Assembly: GCA_937121175.1 (NCBI GenBank) | Contig: CAKZKD010000003.1 | Location: 411,252-475,251 of the forward strand | Length of the DNA: 64,000 bases | From: an uncultured Flavobacteriales bacterium | Lineage (GTDB): Bacteria; Bacteroidota; Bacteroidia; Flavobacteriales_G; Salibacteraceae | Direction of reading: 5' to 3' | Shown: positions 38,034 through 47,012 of the stretch, piece after piece | How positions within the stretch are numbered: the stretch's first letter is position 1 | Layout: each line of letters begins with the position of its first letter | Program-made: the position numbers and the translations under genes | The notes under the pieces: model-generated | Told to the model about the DNA's origin: nothing | Database searches by the model: none | What the model saw: the letters and a program-made list of their open reading frames with translations, nothing else

Positions 38034-38488
38034 TACAAAGTCGCAATTAATTTAGAAATTGCCGTTTTATCACTCAAAAAATCAAACGTTTCATTAGCGA
38101 GTTCTGAAAGTTTAACCCATCGAAACGATTCTTGATTTTCTTGAATCGAATAATCAAAATTCATTTTAGAATTGGATACTTTAATACGTTCTGGTGATTT
38201 AAATGTACAGCTGTAGTAGCTGCAAATTACTTGTTGCCAAGGTCTGAAGTAGCTCTGAATGTATTCATCAGTGGTATAAAAGTGCTTACCGACATTTATT
38301 TCAGCTTTCATTTCTTCTTGGGCCTCTCGGTGCAAACATTCAACGGGAGATTCGCCAAATTCGAGTCCTCCACCTGGTAGTTTTGTAAACGGCTTTCCTT
38401 GTAGCAGTTCGTCACTAACCAAAATTGAATCGTCGTGAATAAACAGTCCGTAAATGCGAACGTTAAACTCAGTAGGTAGTTGAGTCAT
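38033..38488 (-). CDS. NUDIX hydrolase
   Basis: 151 residues with a full Nudix box: GGLEFGE, seven residues, REAQEEM (about 41-63), matching Gx5Ex7REUxEE. Hydrolyses nucleoside diphosphates linked to another moiety; substrate not deducible. Cytosolic. It begins directly at the stop of the DUF1015 gene on the same strand. Confidence 0.9.
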   Translation of the reverse strand: MTQLPTEFNVRIYGLFIHDDSILVSDELLQGKPFTKLPGGGLEFGESPVECLHREAQEEMKAEINVGKHFYTTDEYIQSYFRPWQQVICSYYSCTFKSPERIKVSNSKMNFDYSIQENQESFRWVKLSELANETFDFLSDKTAISKLIATL

Positions 38489-39736
38489 TTAATCGCTGAT
38501 TTTATAAATAGCCAAACCACTTCGAATTTTTGGTTCGATATAAGTGCTTTTCGGAGGCATGTATTGGTGCATATCTGCAACGTTTTTCAACTGGTCTAAG
38601 GTAACAGGATGCAGTACAAAGCCAACTTTCATTTTGCCTCGGTCGATAAGTTTAGTGAGTATATTGTCTTCGTTTCTGCCACCAATAAACTGCACACGTT
38701 TGTCGGTTCTTAAATCTTTGATTCCAAGAATAGGTTCGAGTAAATTTTGAGAAAGAATAGAAACGTCTAATCGCTCTACAGGGTGGTTTTGGTCGAAGGT
38801 CCCTATCTTGGCATCCAAGGCGTACCAACAGCCTGAAAGGTACATTCCAATTTGATTGTAAGATTTTGGTTTGAAGTTACTTACATTTAATTTTTGAACA
38901 ATAAAGAAGTCATTCAACTTCTCAAGATATTCATCGTCGGTCAGATTATTTAGGTCTTCAACAACCCTATTAAATTCTAAAATGTTCAATTGACTTTCAG
39001 GTATCAGAAAGCTCATTAAGTAGTTGTATTTCTCTGTACCCGTGTGGTTTGGATTTTTTCTACGAAGTTCGTGCCCAAGTAAGTTTGATGAGGCACATCG
39101 GTGATGACCATCAGCAATATACAAAGCATCAAATCCATTAAATGCTTCGGTAATTAAAGAAATATCTGCTGAATCATCAATTTTCCAAAATTCATGACTT
39201 GCACTATTTGCCGACATAAAATCGTATTCAGGAGTCTGGCTTAAGTACTTGTCAATAACAATTTTCACCGAATTACTATCAGGATATGTCATTAGTACCG
39301 GTTCGGCATTCATGTCGGTCATTTCGAGGTAGTTTTTAAAAACCACTTCGCGTTTCAGAATGGTGTGCTCGTGTTTTTTAATGGTTCCATTTTCGTAATC
39401 GTCAATGGAAGCGCCAGCGATAATTCCAGTGTAGGACTTGCCCAAATAATTTTGTCGGTAGATATAGAATGAATCCGAATCATCTTGTTTGAATATTCCT
39501 TGGTCTATAAATTCTTGAAACTTCTTTTTTACTTGTTTGAATCGGTTAACAGTGTTTGGCTTTGTTCTTTTTTTGGAACCAAATTCAGGGTTTATGATAT
39601 TTATAAAAGAGTAGGGGTTGGTGCTTAGTTTGTGGTTCAAACCAGACCGTGAATAGGACACAAAGGACCTTGAGGCCACTAAGTGAACCATTTTTCGAGG
39701 TGGACGAAATGCTTTGAAAGGAATAATTCTAGCCAT
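38489..39736 (-). CDS. DUF1015 family protein
   Basis: 415 residues. Family blocks: MARIIPFKAFRPP at the N-terminus, SYSRSGLNHKLSTNPYSF, YRQNYLGKSYTGIIAGASIDDYENGTIKKHEHT, FDALYIADGHHRCASS and VERLDVSIL. DUF1015 proteins are often encoded beside serA/serC, as here (serA is about 850 bases away), which suggests a link to serine or phosphohydroxypyruvate metabolism, but no activity is established that I can cite. Confidence 0.9.
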   Translation of the reverse strand: MARIIPFKAFRPPRKMVHLVASRSFVSYSRSGLNHKLSTNPYSFINIINPEFGSKKRTKPNTVNRFKQVKKKFQEFIDQGIFKQDDSDSFYIYRQNYLGKSYTGIIAGASIDDYENGTIKKHEHTILKREVVFKNYLEMTDMNAEPVLMTYPDSNSVKIVIDKYLSQTPEYDFMSANSASHEFWKIDDSADISLITEAFNGFDALYIADGHHRCASSNLLGHELRRKNPNHTGTEKYNYLMSFLIPESQLNILEFNRVVEDLNNLTDDEYLEKLNDFFIVQKLNVSNFKPKSYNQIGMYLSGCWYALDAKIGTFDQNHPVERLDVSILSQNLLEPILGIKDLRTDKRVQFIGGRNEDNILTKLIDRGKMKVGFVLHPVTLDQLKNVADMHQYMPPKSTYIEPKIRSGLAIYKISD

Positions 39737-40025
39737 AAAAAAACGCGGTGGTTAGTCCACCGTTCTGCAAATATAGGAGTAGCTTTTTATATGCTCTTAC
39801 ATATTTTGAATTTGACCAAAAAACTACTTGAAGTGTACACCTCGTAGAAAATAGTATTTTGCGGAGTACGCGAAAAAGATGAAAAATAGAAGAAAACTAT
39901 TCTTGTGTAATTACTTACAAACGTTTACAAATGTATAGTTGCTTATAGCCACTAGTTGTAGAGCATTTCATACAACCATTCAATTCACTACAAATCTTAC
40001 TTTAGCTAATAAAAACAAAAATGTC

Positions 40026-40427
40026 ATGAAAAGTAAATTGATATTACCGTGTGTAACAGCCTTATTACTTTGTATAATAATCTCTTGCAACAATGGTTCA
40101 CAAAAGAATAACAAGCATGAAAATTCTGTAACTTCTGAAGTTGTAGCTTTAGATCAAAGTGAAACTGCTTCGATTTCGGACACAACTAAAACCGTTGCCA
40201 GATTCGATTTCAACATAATTTTTCTAAATGTTCGCTTTTTTAATGAATCTAGGAATGCATCTTATTATAAGTGGGACTTTGGTGATGGAACAACTGACTC
40301 TATTATAAGCCCTATCCACAATTACACAAAAGACGGTGTTTACAAAGCTACTTTAGAAGTTTGGGGTCCATATGGAACTGACACAGTGTGGCACGAAGTT
40401 GAAGTGCTGGGTGCAACTGAAGATTAG
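40026..40427 (+). CDS. PKD-domain lipoprotein
   Basis: 133 residues from the ATG at 40026; an upstream in-frame ATG at 39939 would add 29 residues without signal character. Lipoprotein signal with Cys near 18 (LCIIISCNN). A single PKD domain (about 60-130): YYKWDFGDGTTDS, then SPIHNYTKDGVYKATLEV. Cell-surface or periplasmic. The 289 bases upstream (39737-40025) hold no gene; TAGTATTTTGC near 39849 is a possible -10-like box. Confidence 0.75.
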   Translation: MKSKLILPCVTALLLCIIISCNNGSQKNNKHENSVTSEVVALDQSETASISDTTKTVARFDFNIIFLNVRFFNESRNASYYKWDFGDGTTDSIISPIHNYTKDGVYKATLEVWGPYGTDTVWHEVEVLGATED

Positions 40428-40531
40428 AATTGAAGAATAACGCCCTACAACAACAGCTATAAAATATACCCAAGTCAGGTTAAGAAGAAATGTTTTGGCT
40501 ACATTCATAGCCAAAACGTTAACTTCCAATC

Positions 40532-40557
40532 AAAAAAGGCGACCTAAGTCGCCTTTT
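40532..40557. terminator. bidirectional terminator between the PKD lipoprotein and serA
   Basis: AAAAGGCGACCTAAGTCGCC followed by TTTT, with an A run on the other side: a near-perfect palindrome 22 bases beyond the serA stop and usable from both convergent genes. Confidence 0.8.
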
Positions 40558-40578
40558 CAAGTTCTATGTCTCTAGCGA

Positions 40579-41529
40579 TTAACTATTAGCGATAATAAAA
40601 TTAGCCAATTCTTCGCCAATTCTATCTTGCGCTTCTAATGTAGCAGCTCCAATATGAGGCGTTGTAGCAATTTTAGAATGCTCTAATATAGCTTCGTTTG
40701 GAGTAGGTTCGTTTTCGAAAACGTCTAACGCACATGCAGCAACTTTACCCGAATCTAGAGCGCTTATTAATGCTTCTTCGTAAATAACACCACCACGAGC
40801 AGCATTTACCAAATAAACACCATCTTTCATTGAATTAAGCTCGTTTGTTCCAATAACTGCGCTTCCGTCTGCTTGTTTTGGTACATGTAATGAAAGAAAA
40901 TCAGATTGAGTAAGCACTTCTTCCATACTAGTTGTTTCAATTGGAACCTCAATACCTTTTCCTTGAATGGATAATTTAATATTAGCTTTTGAGACAAACG
41001 GGTCGTGAGCAATTACGTTCATTCCGCAGCCCATTGCATATTGAGCAACGCTTTGGCCAATTCTACCAAAACCAATAATGCCAATGGTTTTACCTCTTAG
41101 CTCAACACCCTTACCGTACTTTTTCTTTAGTACTTTGAAATTTGAGGCTCCGTTTTCCGGCATTTCTTTGTTCGCATCGTAAGTCATTCTAACCAAACTA
41201 AATAGCTGAGTCATTACGAGCTCCGCAACAGACTGAGACGAAGCCGCAGGAGTATTAAAAACATGCAAACCTTTAGACCTTCCGTATTCAACATCAATGT
41301 TGTCCATACCAACTCCACCACGACCAATCATTTTTAGGTTAGGGCAGGAGTCCATTACATGTTGCCGAACCGTAGTTGCTGAACGAACTAAAACCACTTC
41401 GTAGTTTTCGTTGTTAATGGCATCAATCAAATTGTCTTGTGCTACCGTTTCAGTAACCACTGTGTGACCAGCCGCTTCCAATAAGATTTTACCTGAATTT
41501 GCTATTCCGTCGTTTGCTAAAATTTTCAT
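40579..41529 (-). CDS. serA: D-3-phosphoglycerate dehydrogenase (short form)
   Basis: 316 residues. D-isomer-specific 2-hydroxyacid dehydrogenase: GRGGVGMDNID, NAD-binding GIIGFGRIGQSVA (G-x-G-x2-G), NAARGGVIYEEAL, DVFENEP and the catalytic HIGAATLEAQ. No C-terminal ACT domain, as in short bacterial forms not feedback-inhibited by serine. With serC immediately upstream it makes phosphohydroxypyruvate then phosphoserine; serB is not in the window. Confidence 0.92.
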   Translation of the reverse strand: MKILANDGIANSGKILLEAAGHTVVTETVAQDNLIDAINNENYEVVLVRSATTVRQHVMDSCPNLKMIGRGGVGMDNIDVEYGRSKGLHVFNTPAASSQSVAELVMTQLFSLVRMTYDANKEMPENGASNFKVLKKKYGKGVELRGKTIGIIGFGRIGQSVAQYAMGCGMNVIAHDPFVSKANIKLSIQGKGIEVPIETTSMEEVLTQSDFLSLHVPKQADGSAVIGTNELNSMKDGVYLVNAARGGVIYEEALISALDSGKVAACALDVFENEPTPNEAILEHSKIATTPHIGAATLEAQDRIGEELANFIIANS

Positions 41530-41555
41530 GTGTGTGTTTTGTTTTATTCTTCAAT

Positions 41556-41645
41556 GTCATGCTGAATTTATTTCAGCATCTCAAGCATGAATAAGAGATT
41601 CTGAAACAATACCGAATCAAGTTCAGCACAAGGTTTCAGAATGAC
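41556..41645. repeat. palindromic intergenic repeat between serC and serA
   Basis: A 90-base segment with inverted ends GTCATGCTGAA and TTTCAGAATGAC and internal TTTCAGCATCT / AGATTCTGAAA arms, so nested hairpins are possible. Sequences of this GTCATGCTGAA...TTCAGCATCT type recur between genes in Bacteroidota genomes. One copy in this window. Confidence 0.6.
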
Positions 41646-41656
41646 GTTATAAAATA

Positions 41657-42727
41657 TTAAACCGTTTTTTCTAATTCTTGCATGCAATCAACCAAAACCT
41701 GAACGCTTTCTGGTGGTAGTGCGTTGTACATTGACGCTCTGTATCCACCAACAGAACGGTGACCTTTAATTCCGCTGATATTCGCGTTGTTCCAAAGCTT
41801 ATCAAAAGCTTCTTTATGCGCTTCGTCCTTCAAAACAAAACAAGCATTCATATTAGAGCGGTCTTCTGCATTTGCTGTTCCTTCGAATAATGGATTTCTG
41901 TCAATTTCGTTGTAAAGCATTGCTGCTTTTTCGTTGTTACGTTTTTCAATCCATTCTATTCCGCCATTTGCTTTTAACCAACGCAGTGTTAGCATAGAAA
42001 CGTAAGTTGAGAATACTGGTGGTGTATTGAACATAGAGTCCTTCGAAGCATGAATTTGTAAATCCAAATAGGAGGGAATGGTTCTGCCATTTCTACCAAA
42101 AACTTCATCTTTTACAATGTACAAAGTGGCTCCAGCTGGTCCCAAATTCTTTTGCGCTCCAGCGTAAATCATATCAAATTTTGAAATATCCACTTTCTTC
42201 GAAAATATGTCTGAAGACATGTCGCAAACCAATGGAACAGAGCATTCTGGGAAGCTTTTTATTTGAGTTCCATAAATCGTGTTATTCGAAGTGCAATGGA
42301 AGTAATCTACATCTTCAGGAACTGCGAAGTCTTTAGGAATAAAATTGTAGTTCGCATCTTTTGAAGAACCCAAAACATCGACCTCTCCGAAGTTTTTTGC
42401 TTCTTTAATTGCCTTATTTGCCCACGCACCAGTGTCCGTGTAAGCTGCTTTTCCGTTCTCACGCATTAAATTCATGACAGTTATTAGGAAACCTAAACTA
42501 GCCCCACCTTGAAGAAAAATTACAGAATAACCGTCGGGTACTTCTAAAACTTCTTTCACAAGAGCTGTTGCTTCGTCCATTACATTGACAAAGTTTTTGC
42601 TTCGGTGCGAAATTTCTAAAAGGGATAAGTCAAGGTTTTCGAAATTTCCAACAGCTGCTTGAGCTTCTTCTAATACTTCTTGTGGTAAAATGCACGGACC
42701 TGCACTGTAATTATGGACTTTAGACAT
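41657..42727 (-). CDS. serC: phosphoserine aminotransferase
   Basis: 356 residues. HNYSAGPCILP at the start, SLLEISHRSKNF, QGGASLGFL, CDMSSDIFSKKVD and AGAQKNLGPAG (PLP-binding Lys) followed by NTPPVFSTY. PLP enzyme converting 3-phosphohydroxypyruvate to phosphoserine, also acting in pyridoxal phosphate synthesis. Probably cotranscribed with serA across a 127-base gap that holds a palindromic repeat. Confidence 0.95.
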   Translation of the reverse strand: MSKVHNYSAGPCILPQEVLEEAQAAVGNFENLDLSLLEISHRSKNFVNVMDEATALVKEVLEVPDGYSVIFLQGGASLGFLITVMNLMRENGKAAYTDTGAWANKAIKEAKNFGEVDVLGSSKDANYNFIPKDFAVPEDVDYFHCTSNNTIYGTQIKSFPECSVPLVCDMSSDIFSKKVDISKFDMIYAGAQKNLGPAGATLYIVKDEVFGRNGRTIPSYLDLQIHASKDSMFNTPPVFSTYVSMLTLRWLKANGGIEWIEKRNNEKAAMLYNEIDRNPLFEGTANAEDRSNMNACFVLKDEAHKEAFDKLWNNANISGIKGHRSVGGYRASMYNALPPESVQVLVDCMQELEKTV

Positions 42728-42870
42728 AAAGCAATATTGTTTTATTGTTTGCTGCTAAAGTCTAAAAAAAAGTTGAGGTAGGTTGGTTAATTGAACGTTA
42801 AGAACGTCAATTTTTTGAACAGATGTTTTAGACTTCTGTAATCCTAGTTTGATTTGGATAGTTGATGATA

Positions 42871-43686
42871 CTATTCCTTCAAATATTTTTTTGTTTTAAA
42901 GAGTGTGCCTGTGTCATTAAAAGTCTGATTTTCTTTGAAGTCCACCAATCTAATAACCACCTTTTTACCCGTAAATAAGGTGTAATCCAAGAATACAAAT
43001 CCTAATTGCTCTGTGTAAATTGCCTTTAAATGTGATTGACCAATTGTGGAACTGGCAGTACTTTCGACGATAGTACATTCAATGCGTCCGAGTGGAGTGG
43101 AAATAGAATCAAATCCAGTAATGCTGTAGTTGTAATTGAGCAACAAATCACCTTCCCAAGTACCCCAAAATTTGTTTCTCCAGCCTTGGCCAATACGCAT
43201 TGAATCTGTCCAAGTCGTTCCTTCAACAAAAGGCTTTTTGATGTAGGGGAATGGACAGGTCTCTAAACATTTGAAAAATCCGTCTCTAATTGGGTGCAAC
43301 CAATAGTTGTCTCCGTTCTCGATAGCCCCAGTATGCGAAACAAAGTCGAAGACGGGACCCTGGATGTACGTTATTTTGGTTTGATTTTCATCTATAGGAA
43401 TCGTAGGGTCTTTTGGTTTGACTATCATGTATATTTTATCTACAGCTAACGAATCGGAGTCAATAGAACTAAGTACAAATCCATTGTTGGTGCTTGATTT
43501 TATTTTTTTCTTCGTTTTACCGTCAAGTATGAAATAATCGTAGATAAAAACCCGACCGTATTTTAAGATTTTGTTGTCGGCATCAACCGGTTCATTTTCT
43601 GTGACAACAGATTCATACTGTTGCGCATTTGTGGGTAACCAAAACAGTAAGGTTAATAAAAATAGTATGCTTTTTTTATTGCTCAG
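42871..43686 (-). CDS. hypothetical secreted protein, start codon uncertain
   Basis: The first ATG (43428) would give 185 residues without an export signal. The same frame is open upstream to a TAA at 43708-43710 and encodes a convincing signal peptide (LSNKKSILFLLTLLFWLPTNAQ). No ATG, GTG or TTG occurs in that stretch; the best candidate is CTG at 43686, 18 bases after the preceding stop. The mature part (about 250 residues) has FDFVSHTGAIENGDNYWLHP and TPLGRIECTIVEST, of unknown function. Last gene of a three-gene minus-strand operon. Confidence 0.6.
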   Translation of the reverse strand: MSNKKSILFLLTLLFWLPTNAQQYESVVTENEPVDADNKILKYGRVFIYDYFILDGKTKKKIKSSTNNGFVLSSIDSDSLAVDKIYMIVKPKDPTIPIDENQTKITYIQGPVFDFVSHTGAIENGDNYWLHPIRDGFFKCLETCPFPYIKKPFVEGTTWTDSMRIGQGWRNKFWGTWEGDLLLNYNYSITGFDSISTPLGRIECTIVESTASSTIGQSHLKAIYTEQLGFVFLDYTLFTGKKVVIRLVDFKENQTFNDTGTLFKTKKYLKE

Positions 43687-43703
43687 AACGCAAGGTTGAT
43701 AAG

Positions 43704-44561
43704 TTATTTAATCGCGCTTTTTTTACCCGGTTTGGCAAAAAGCGCTTCGTTCAGTTTTTCTTTTGAAGAATCATATTCAAATGCATCTTCTACAAATTTG
43801 TAGTTCATAGGGTCGAAACATTTAGGGTAAGTATAAATGGCAAATTCTATTCTAGAAACTTCAAATTCCATTAACTGCATTATTTCCATGATTTGTATCG
43901 CAGAGAAACAATTTTCATCGGCTAGTTTTTTGGCTTTATCCAGCAGCAAATCTTCATAAGATTCAGATTTCAATTGCTCCATAACCAAACCAAAACCAAC
44001 AGGTAGGAGAGGGTTGGTGCATTGAAATTTTGATTCTGCCTTCGTTGTTACAATAGTGTCATTAACAGATGGTTTTGGAATTACCGCAAGACTATCCACA
44101 CCTTTTGGTTCGGCTATTTTTGGTTCGGGAACACTTACTTTTAGTAGGGAATCGGCTTTCTTTTCTGCTTTTTTTAGTTCAATAACCACCGAACTATCTA
44201 TGGGTTCTGGTTCAGGAATTTTTTCTTTGATTATGGAATCGACCTGAGTTAAATCGTACCACTTTCTACCAGCATTTTCATAAAGTAAAATTTCAAAGGT
44301 CAAAACAGACGAAGCAGGGACATTTATTTTTTTCTGAATGGTGTTCGTTTGTCCATTATCGAACAAAACACGCACATGATGTGGGCCTGCAGGTAGATTT
44401 TTTACTTTAACCTTCCATTTTGGGGCATCGTTTTCTTTAAGGCCATCGACAAATAAAGTGAACGATTTTTTTTCACCGCTATACACTTGCAGTTCGCTGG
44501 TTTGAGAAAACAAGGAAGTTGTGAATAACGAAACGAATATGATTACGGCAAATTGCTTCAT
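43704..44561 (-). CDS. DUF4476-domain exported protein
   Basis: 285 residues. Signal peptide (about 1-19); an N-terminal PEGA-like beta domain (about 20-95, VYSGEKKSFTLFVDGLKEN, PAGPHHVRVLF); a Pro/Glu/Lys-rich linker; then a DUF4476-like helical domain (about 180-270) with KKLADENCFSAIQIMEIMQL and EFAIYTYPKCFDPMNYKFVEDAF. Function unknown. ATGA overlap with the upstream gene shows coupling. Confidence 0.75.
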   Translation of the reverse strand: MKQFAVIIFVSLFTTSLFSQTSELQVYSGEKKSFTLFVDGLKENDAPKWKVKVKNLPAGPHHVRVLFDNGQTNTIQKKINVPASSVLTFEILLYENAGRKWYDLTQVDSIIKEKIPEPEPIDSSVVIELKKAEKKADSLLKVSVPEPKIAEPKGVDSLAVIPKPSVNDTIVTTKAESKFQCTNPLLPVGFGLVMEQLKSESYEDLLLDKAKKLADENCFSAIQIMEIMQLMEFEVSRIEFAIYTYPKCFDPMNYKFVEDAFEYDSSKEKLNEALFAKPGKKSAIK

Positions 44562-45427
44562 TCCAATCGAATATCTGTTTTTGGGGTGGTGTAATTTTCC
44601 ATGGTCTGGTTGCCTCTAACATCCACATTTTGAATAAAATACCAATAGTCACTTCTAAATTCAAATCCATCAAAACTTAGGTCTGGTACATAAAATTCAA
44701 AAACGCCTTCAAGTCCAGTATTTAGGGGGACTAAGTGGTCAAAAATTATTTGATTTTCTTTTTTGTGGTATTTTAATGAGGCATTTACTTCTCCGCTGTA
44801 TTCTAGAAAGAATCGAGTAATATCTCGGAAAGGTGGGCCGAATATTTTTTTACCTAGCTGCCAATTTTCTAACCGCTCATCGAAGTACAATACATCGATT
44901 ACCTTCTTTATACTACTCCCTGTGTTTCCATCCCAACCTAGTAGTACGTAGTATTTTTGTTTTTTGTCATTTTTTACAGGAATAATGTCAAAATACAACG
45001 CACCAAACCAGTTATTGGTAGAGGTTATTTTTAGTTCTGGAGTTAGTAATATGCGCGATTTGTCTTTGAGTTCAATGACTTCACCATTTTTAAATTTTAG
45101 AAATGCGAAGTATTCATATTCTTCAAATTCTTTAAGAATATTCCATGTATAAAGCTCAAGTTTTTTATCGGGTGATTTTACATTTCCAAAACTCGGAATA
45201 CTGTCGGTAATAAATTCTTGGTCATTCTGTAAGGCTTGCAGTAACGTTAACCTAAATTGCGCATTTAGTCGTTCAATATCCTCGTCATTATCCGACTTTA
45301 GGCAGTTGATTCTTAGGTTTTTTAATTTAAATGTTAAATCAGTTGGTGCCGGTTTATAGGATTCTTGGGCAAGTGCAACTGCACAACTACCAACCATCAA
45401 AACAAAACTTAAATAAACTCGAATCAT
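44558..45427 (-). CDS. hypothetical exported protein
   Basis: 289 residues, signal peptide of about 20 (AVALAQ). The body is mostly beta with many aromatic residues (KYYVLLGWDGNTGSSIKKVIDVLYF, FFLEYSGEVNASLKYHKKENQIIFDHL) and no membrane helix. No family recognised. First gene of the operon with the DUF4476 protein and the start-less gene, so the three probably serve one envelope task. Confidence 0.75.
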   Translation of the reverse strand: MIRVYLSFVLMVGSCAVALAQESYKPAPTDLTFKLKNLRINCLKSDNDEDIERLNAQFRLTLLQALQNDQEFITDSIPSFGNVKSPDKKLELYTWNILKEFEEYEYFAFLKFKNGEVIELKDKSRILLTPELKITSTNNWFGALYFDIIPVKNDKKQKYYVLLGWDGNTGSSIKKVIDVLYFDERLENWQLGKKIFGPPFRDITRFFLEYSGEVNASLKYHKKENQIIFDHLVPLNTGLEGVFEFYVPDLSFDGFEFRSDYWYFIQNVDVRGNQTMENYTTPKTDIRLE

Positions 45428-45521
45428 GGAATTTAACGAATAACAAAATTAAAGCCAGATGGAAACCCAACTGGTTTTAGCAATTTCATTTGTTAACGTT
45501 GGTTGTTTAATAGTGTTGTGA

Positions 45522-45869
45522 TTACACGTGCATGAAGTCTTTTTTCTCTAATAAAAATTCGTCGGTTTCTCTGTGGTCAGGATCATCAACACAGCAATCT
45601 ACCGGACATACTGCAGCGCATTGCGGCTCATCATGAAAGCCTTTGCATTCAGTGCACTTATCTGTAACGATATAGAAGAAGTCCATTGAAACAGCATCTT
45701 GTTCCTCATCAGCATTCAATGCATTGTTCATGGGCGTGGTAACATCGCCCGACAGACCTGTTCCGTCAGCCATTCTCCATTCAACACCGCCTTCATAAAT
45801 AGCGTTATTGGGGCATTCGGGCTCACAAGCTCCGCAGTTTATACATTCATCTGTTATCGTAATTGCCAT
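45522..45869 (-). CDS. 4Fe-4S dicluster ferredoxin
   Basis: 115 residues. Cluster motifs [12 protein letters not shown] (11-22) and, further on, [22 protein letters not shown], the expanded spacing of YfhL/Alvin-type ferredoxins, with a C-terminal [16 protein letters not shown] tail. Soluble electron carrier. Divergent neighbour of acyl-CoA reductase; this pair is a conserved association in Flavobacteriales. Confidence 0.92.
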   Translation of the reverse strand: MAITITDECINCGACEPECPNNAIYEGGVEWRMADGTGLSGDVTTPMNNALNADEEQDAVSMDFFYIVTDKCTECKGFHDEPQCAAVCPVDCCVDDPDHRETDEFLLEKKDFMHV

Positions 45870-45955
45870 GGCGTATGTTTTTCTATGTTCGCTTCCGCTA
45901 ATTTTGTTGCAAAGATATTCAGCTCTTTTTATTTTTTAATATCAAATAGTCTTAA

Positions 45956-46954
45956 ATGAAAATAGAGGAAAGAATAGCCAGTTTTGTTCAACTAGGTGAA
46001 CGATTAAAAACTGCTATTGACCACAATAACGATTTATTCCAAGTAGCTAAAAGCAAAAATGGTTGGTTTGGAGTGGAGCAATCCAAGCAGGCTTTTAAAA
46101 ATTGGGCAGAAATGTTGACCATCAACAATCTAAATCAATGGATTGCCGATTATCCTCCTATTGGTAATGAAAGAGAGGGGAAGCGAGTTGGAATTATAAT
46201 GGCGGGTAATATTCCTTTAGTAGGACTTCACGATTTACTTGCAGTGTTACTTTCTGGAAATATCGCGGTAGTTAAGCCGGCAACGGACGATTCAGTTTTA
46301 ATACGTTTTGTAATTGACCAACTCTACGAAATCAATGAAGTATTTAAGGATAAAATTGATTTAGCTGAGAAGTTGACCGAAATAGATGCTGTTATTGCCA
46401 CAGGTAGTAACAACTCATCGCGTTATTTCGAAGCATATTTTGGAAAGTATCCGCACATAATAAGAAAAAGCAGAACCTCGGTGGCTATTTTGGAAGGAAA
46501 TGAAAGTACTGACGAGTTAAAAAAACTTGGAGAAGATATTTTCACCTATTTCGGTTTGGGCTGTAGAAATGTCACCAAGTTGTATGTTCCAAAGGGGTAT
46601 AAATTCGATAGGTTTTTTGAGTCAATTATCGACTTTTCTTGGGTACTGGATAATATCAAATACACGCACAATTACGATTATCACAAGACGCTTTTTTTAC
46701 TGAATAACGAAAAAATGCTAGACAATGAGTTTGTTTTGGTTAAAGAAGAAACCAAACTGAAGTCTCCAATTGGTGTAATACATTATGAATATTATGATGG
46801 AGAAAAGAACGACTTAATTATTGATTTGCAACTAAGCGAAGAGGTTCAGTGCGTTGTAGATAATGAATCAATTAAGTATGGCGAGGCGCAATCTCCTAGG
46901 CTATGGAACTATGCAGATAATGTTGATACATTAAGCTTTCTTTTGAATTTGTAA
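45956..46954 (+). CDS. LuxC-like acyl-CoA reductase
   Basis: 332 residues. Aldehyde-dehydrogenase-like fold of the LuxC family: GIIMAGNIPLVGLHDLLAVLLSGN, VVKPATDDSVLIRFV, ATGSNNSSRYFEAYFGKYPHIIRKSRTSVAIL and the catalytic Cys in FTYFGLGCRNVTKLYVP. Shorter than LuxC (about 480 residues), as is usual for this Bacteroidota group. Probably reduces an acyl-CoA or acyl thioester to aldehyde; physiological substrate unknown. Confidence 0.88.
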   Translation: MKIEERIASFVQLGERLKTAIDHNNDLFQVAKSKNGWFGVEQSKQAFKNWAEMLTINNLNQWIADYPPIGNEREGKRVGIIMAGNIPLVGLHDLLAVLLSGNIAVVKPATDDSVLIRFVIDQLYEINEVFKDKIDLAEKLTEIDAVIATGSNNSSRYFEAYFGKYPHIIRKSRTSVAILEGNESTDELKKLGEDIFTYFGLGCRNVTKLYVPKGYKFDRFFESIIDFSWVLDNIKYTHNYDYHKTLFLLNNEKMLDNEFVLVKEETKLKSPIGVIHYEYYDGEKNDLIIDLQLSEEVQCVVDNESIKYGEAQSPRLWNYADNVDTLSFLLNL

Positions 46955-46960
46955 TTAAAA

Positions 46961-46991
46961 TTTGATTATTCTAATTAATGCCTTTATTTTG
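46961..46991 (+). promoter_or_regulatory. promoter of the T9SS cargo / PorP operon
   Basis: TTTG at 46961-46964, 20 bases, then TATTTTG at 46985-46991 (one base short of TAnnTTTG), 21 bases before the ATG at 47013. Confidence 0.45.
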
Positions 46992-47012
46992 GCGCAGCAT
47001 TAAGATAAACTT

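Noticed and set aside
40428..40470. TAACGCCC ... AACAGC sequence as a further attC-like element
   Set aside because: Only a partial arm; no matching second arm, no TAAATTTG interior, and the ends around the PKD lipoprotein do not match each other.
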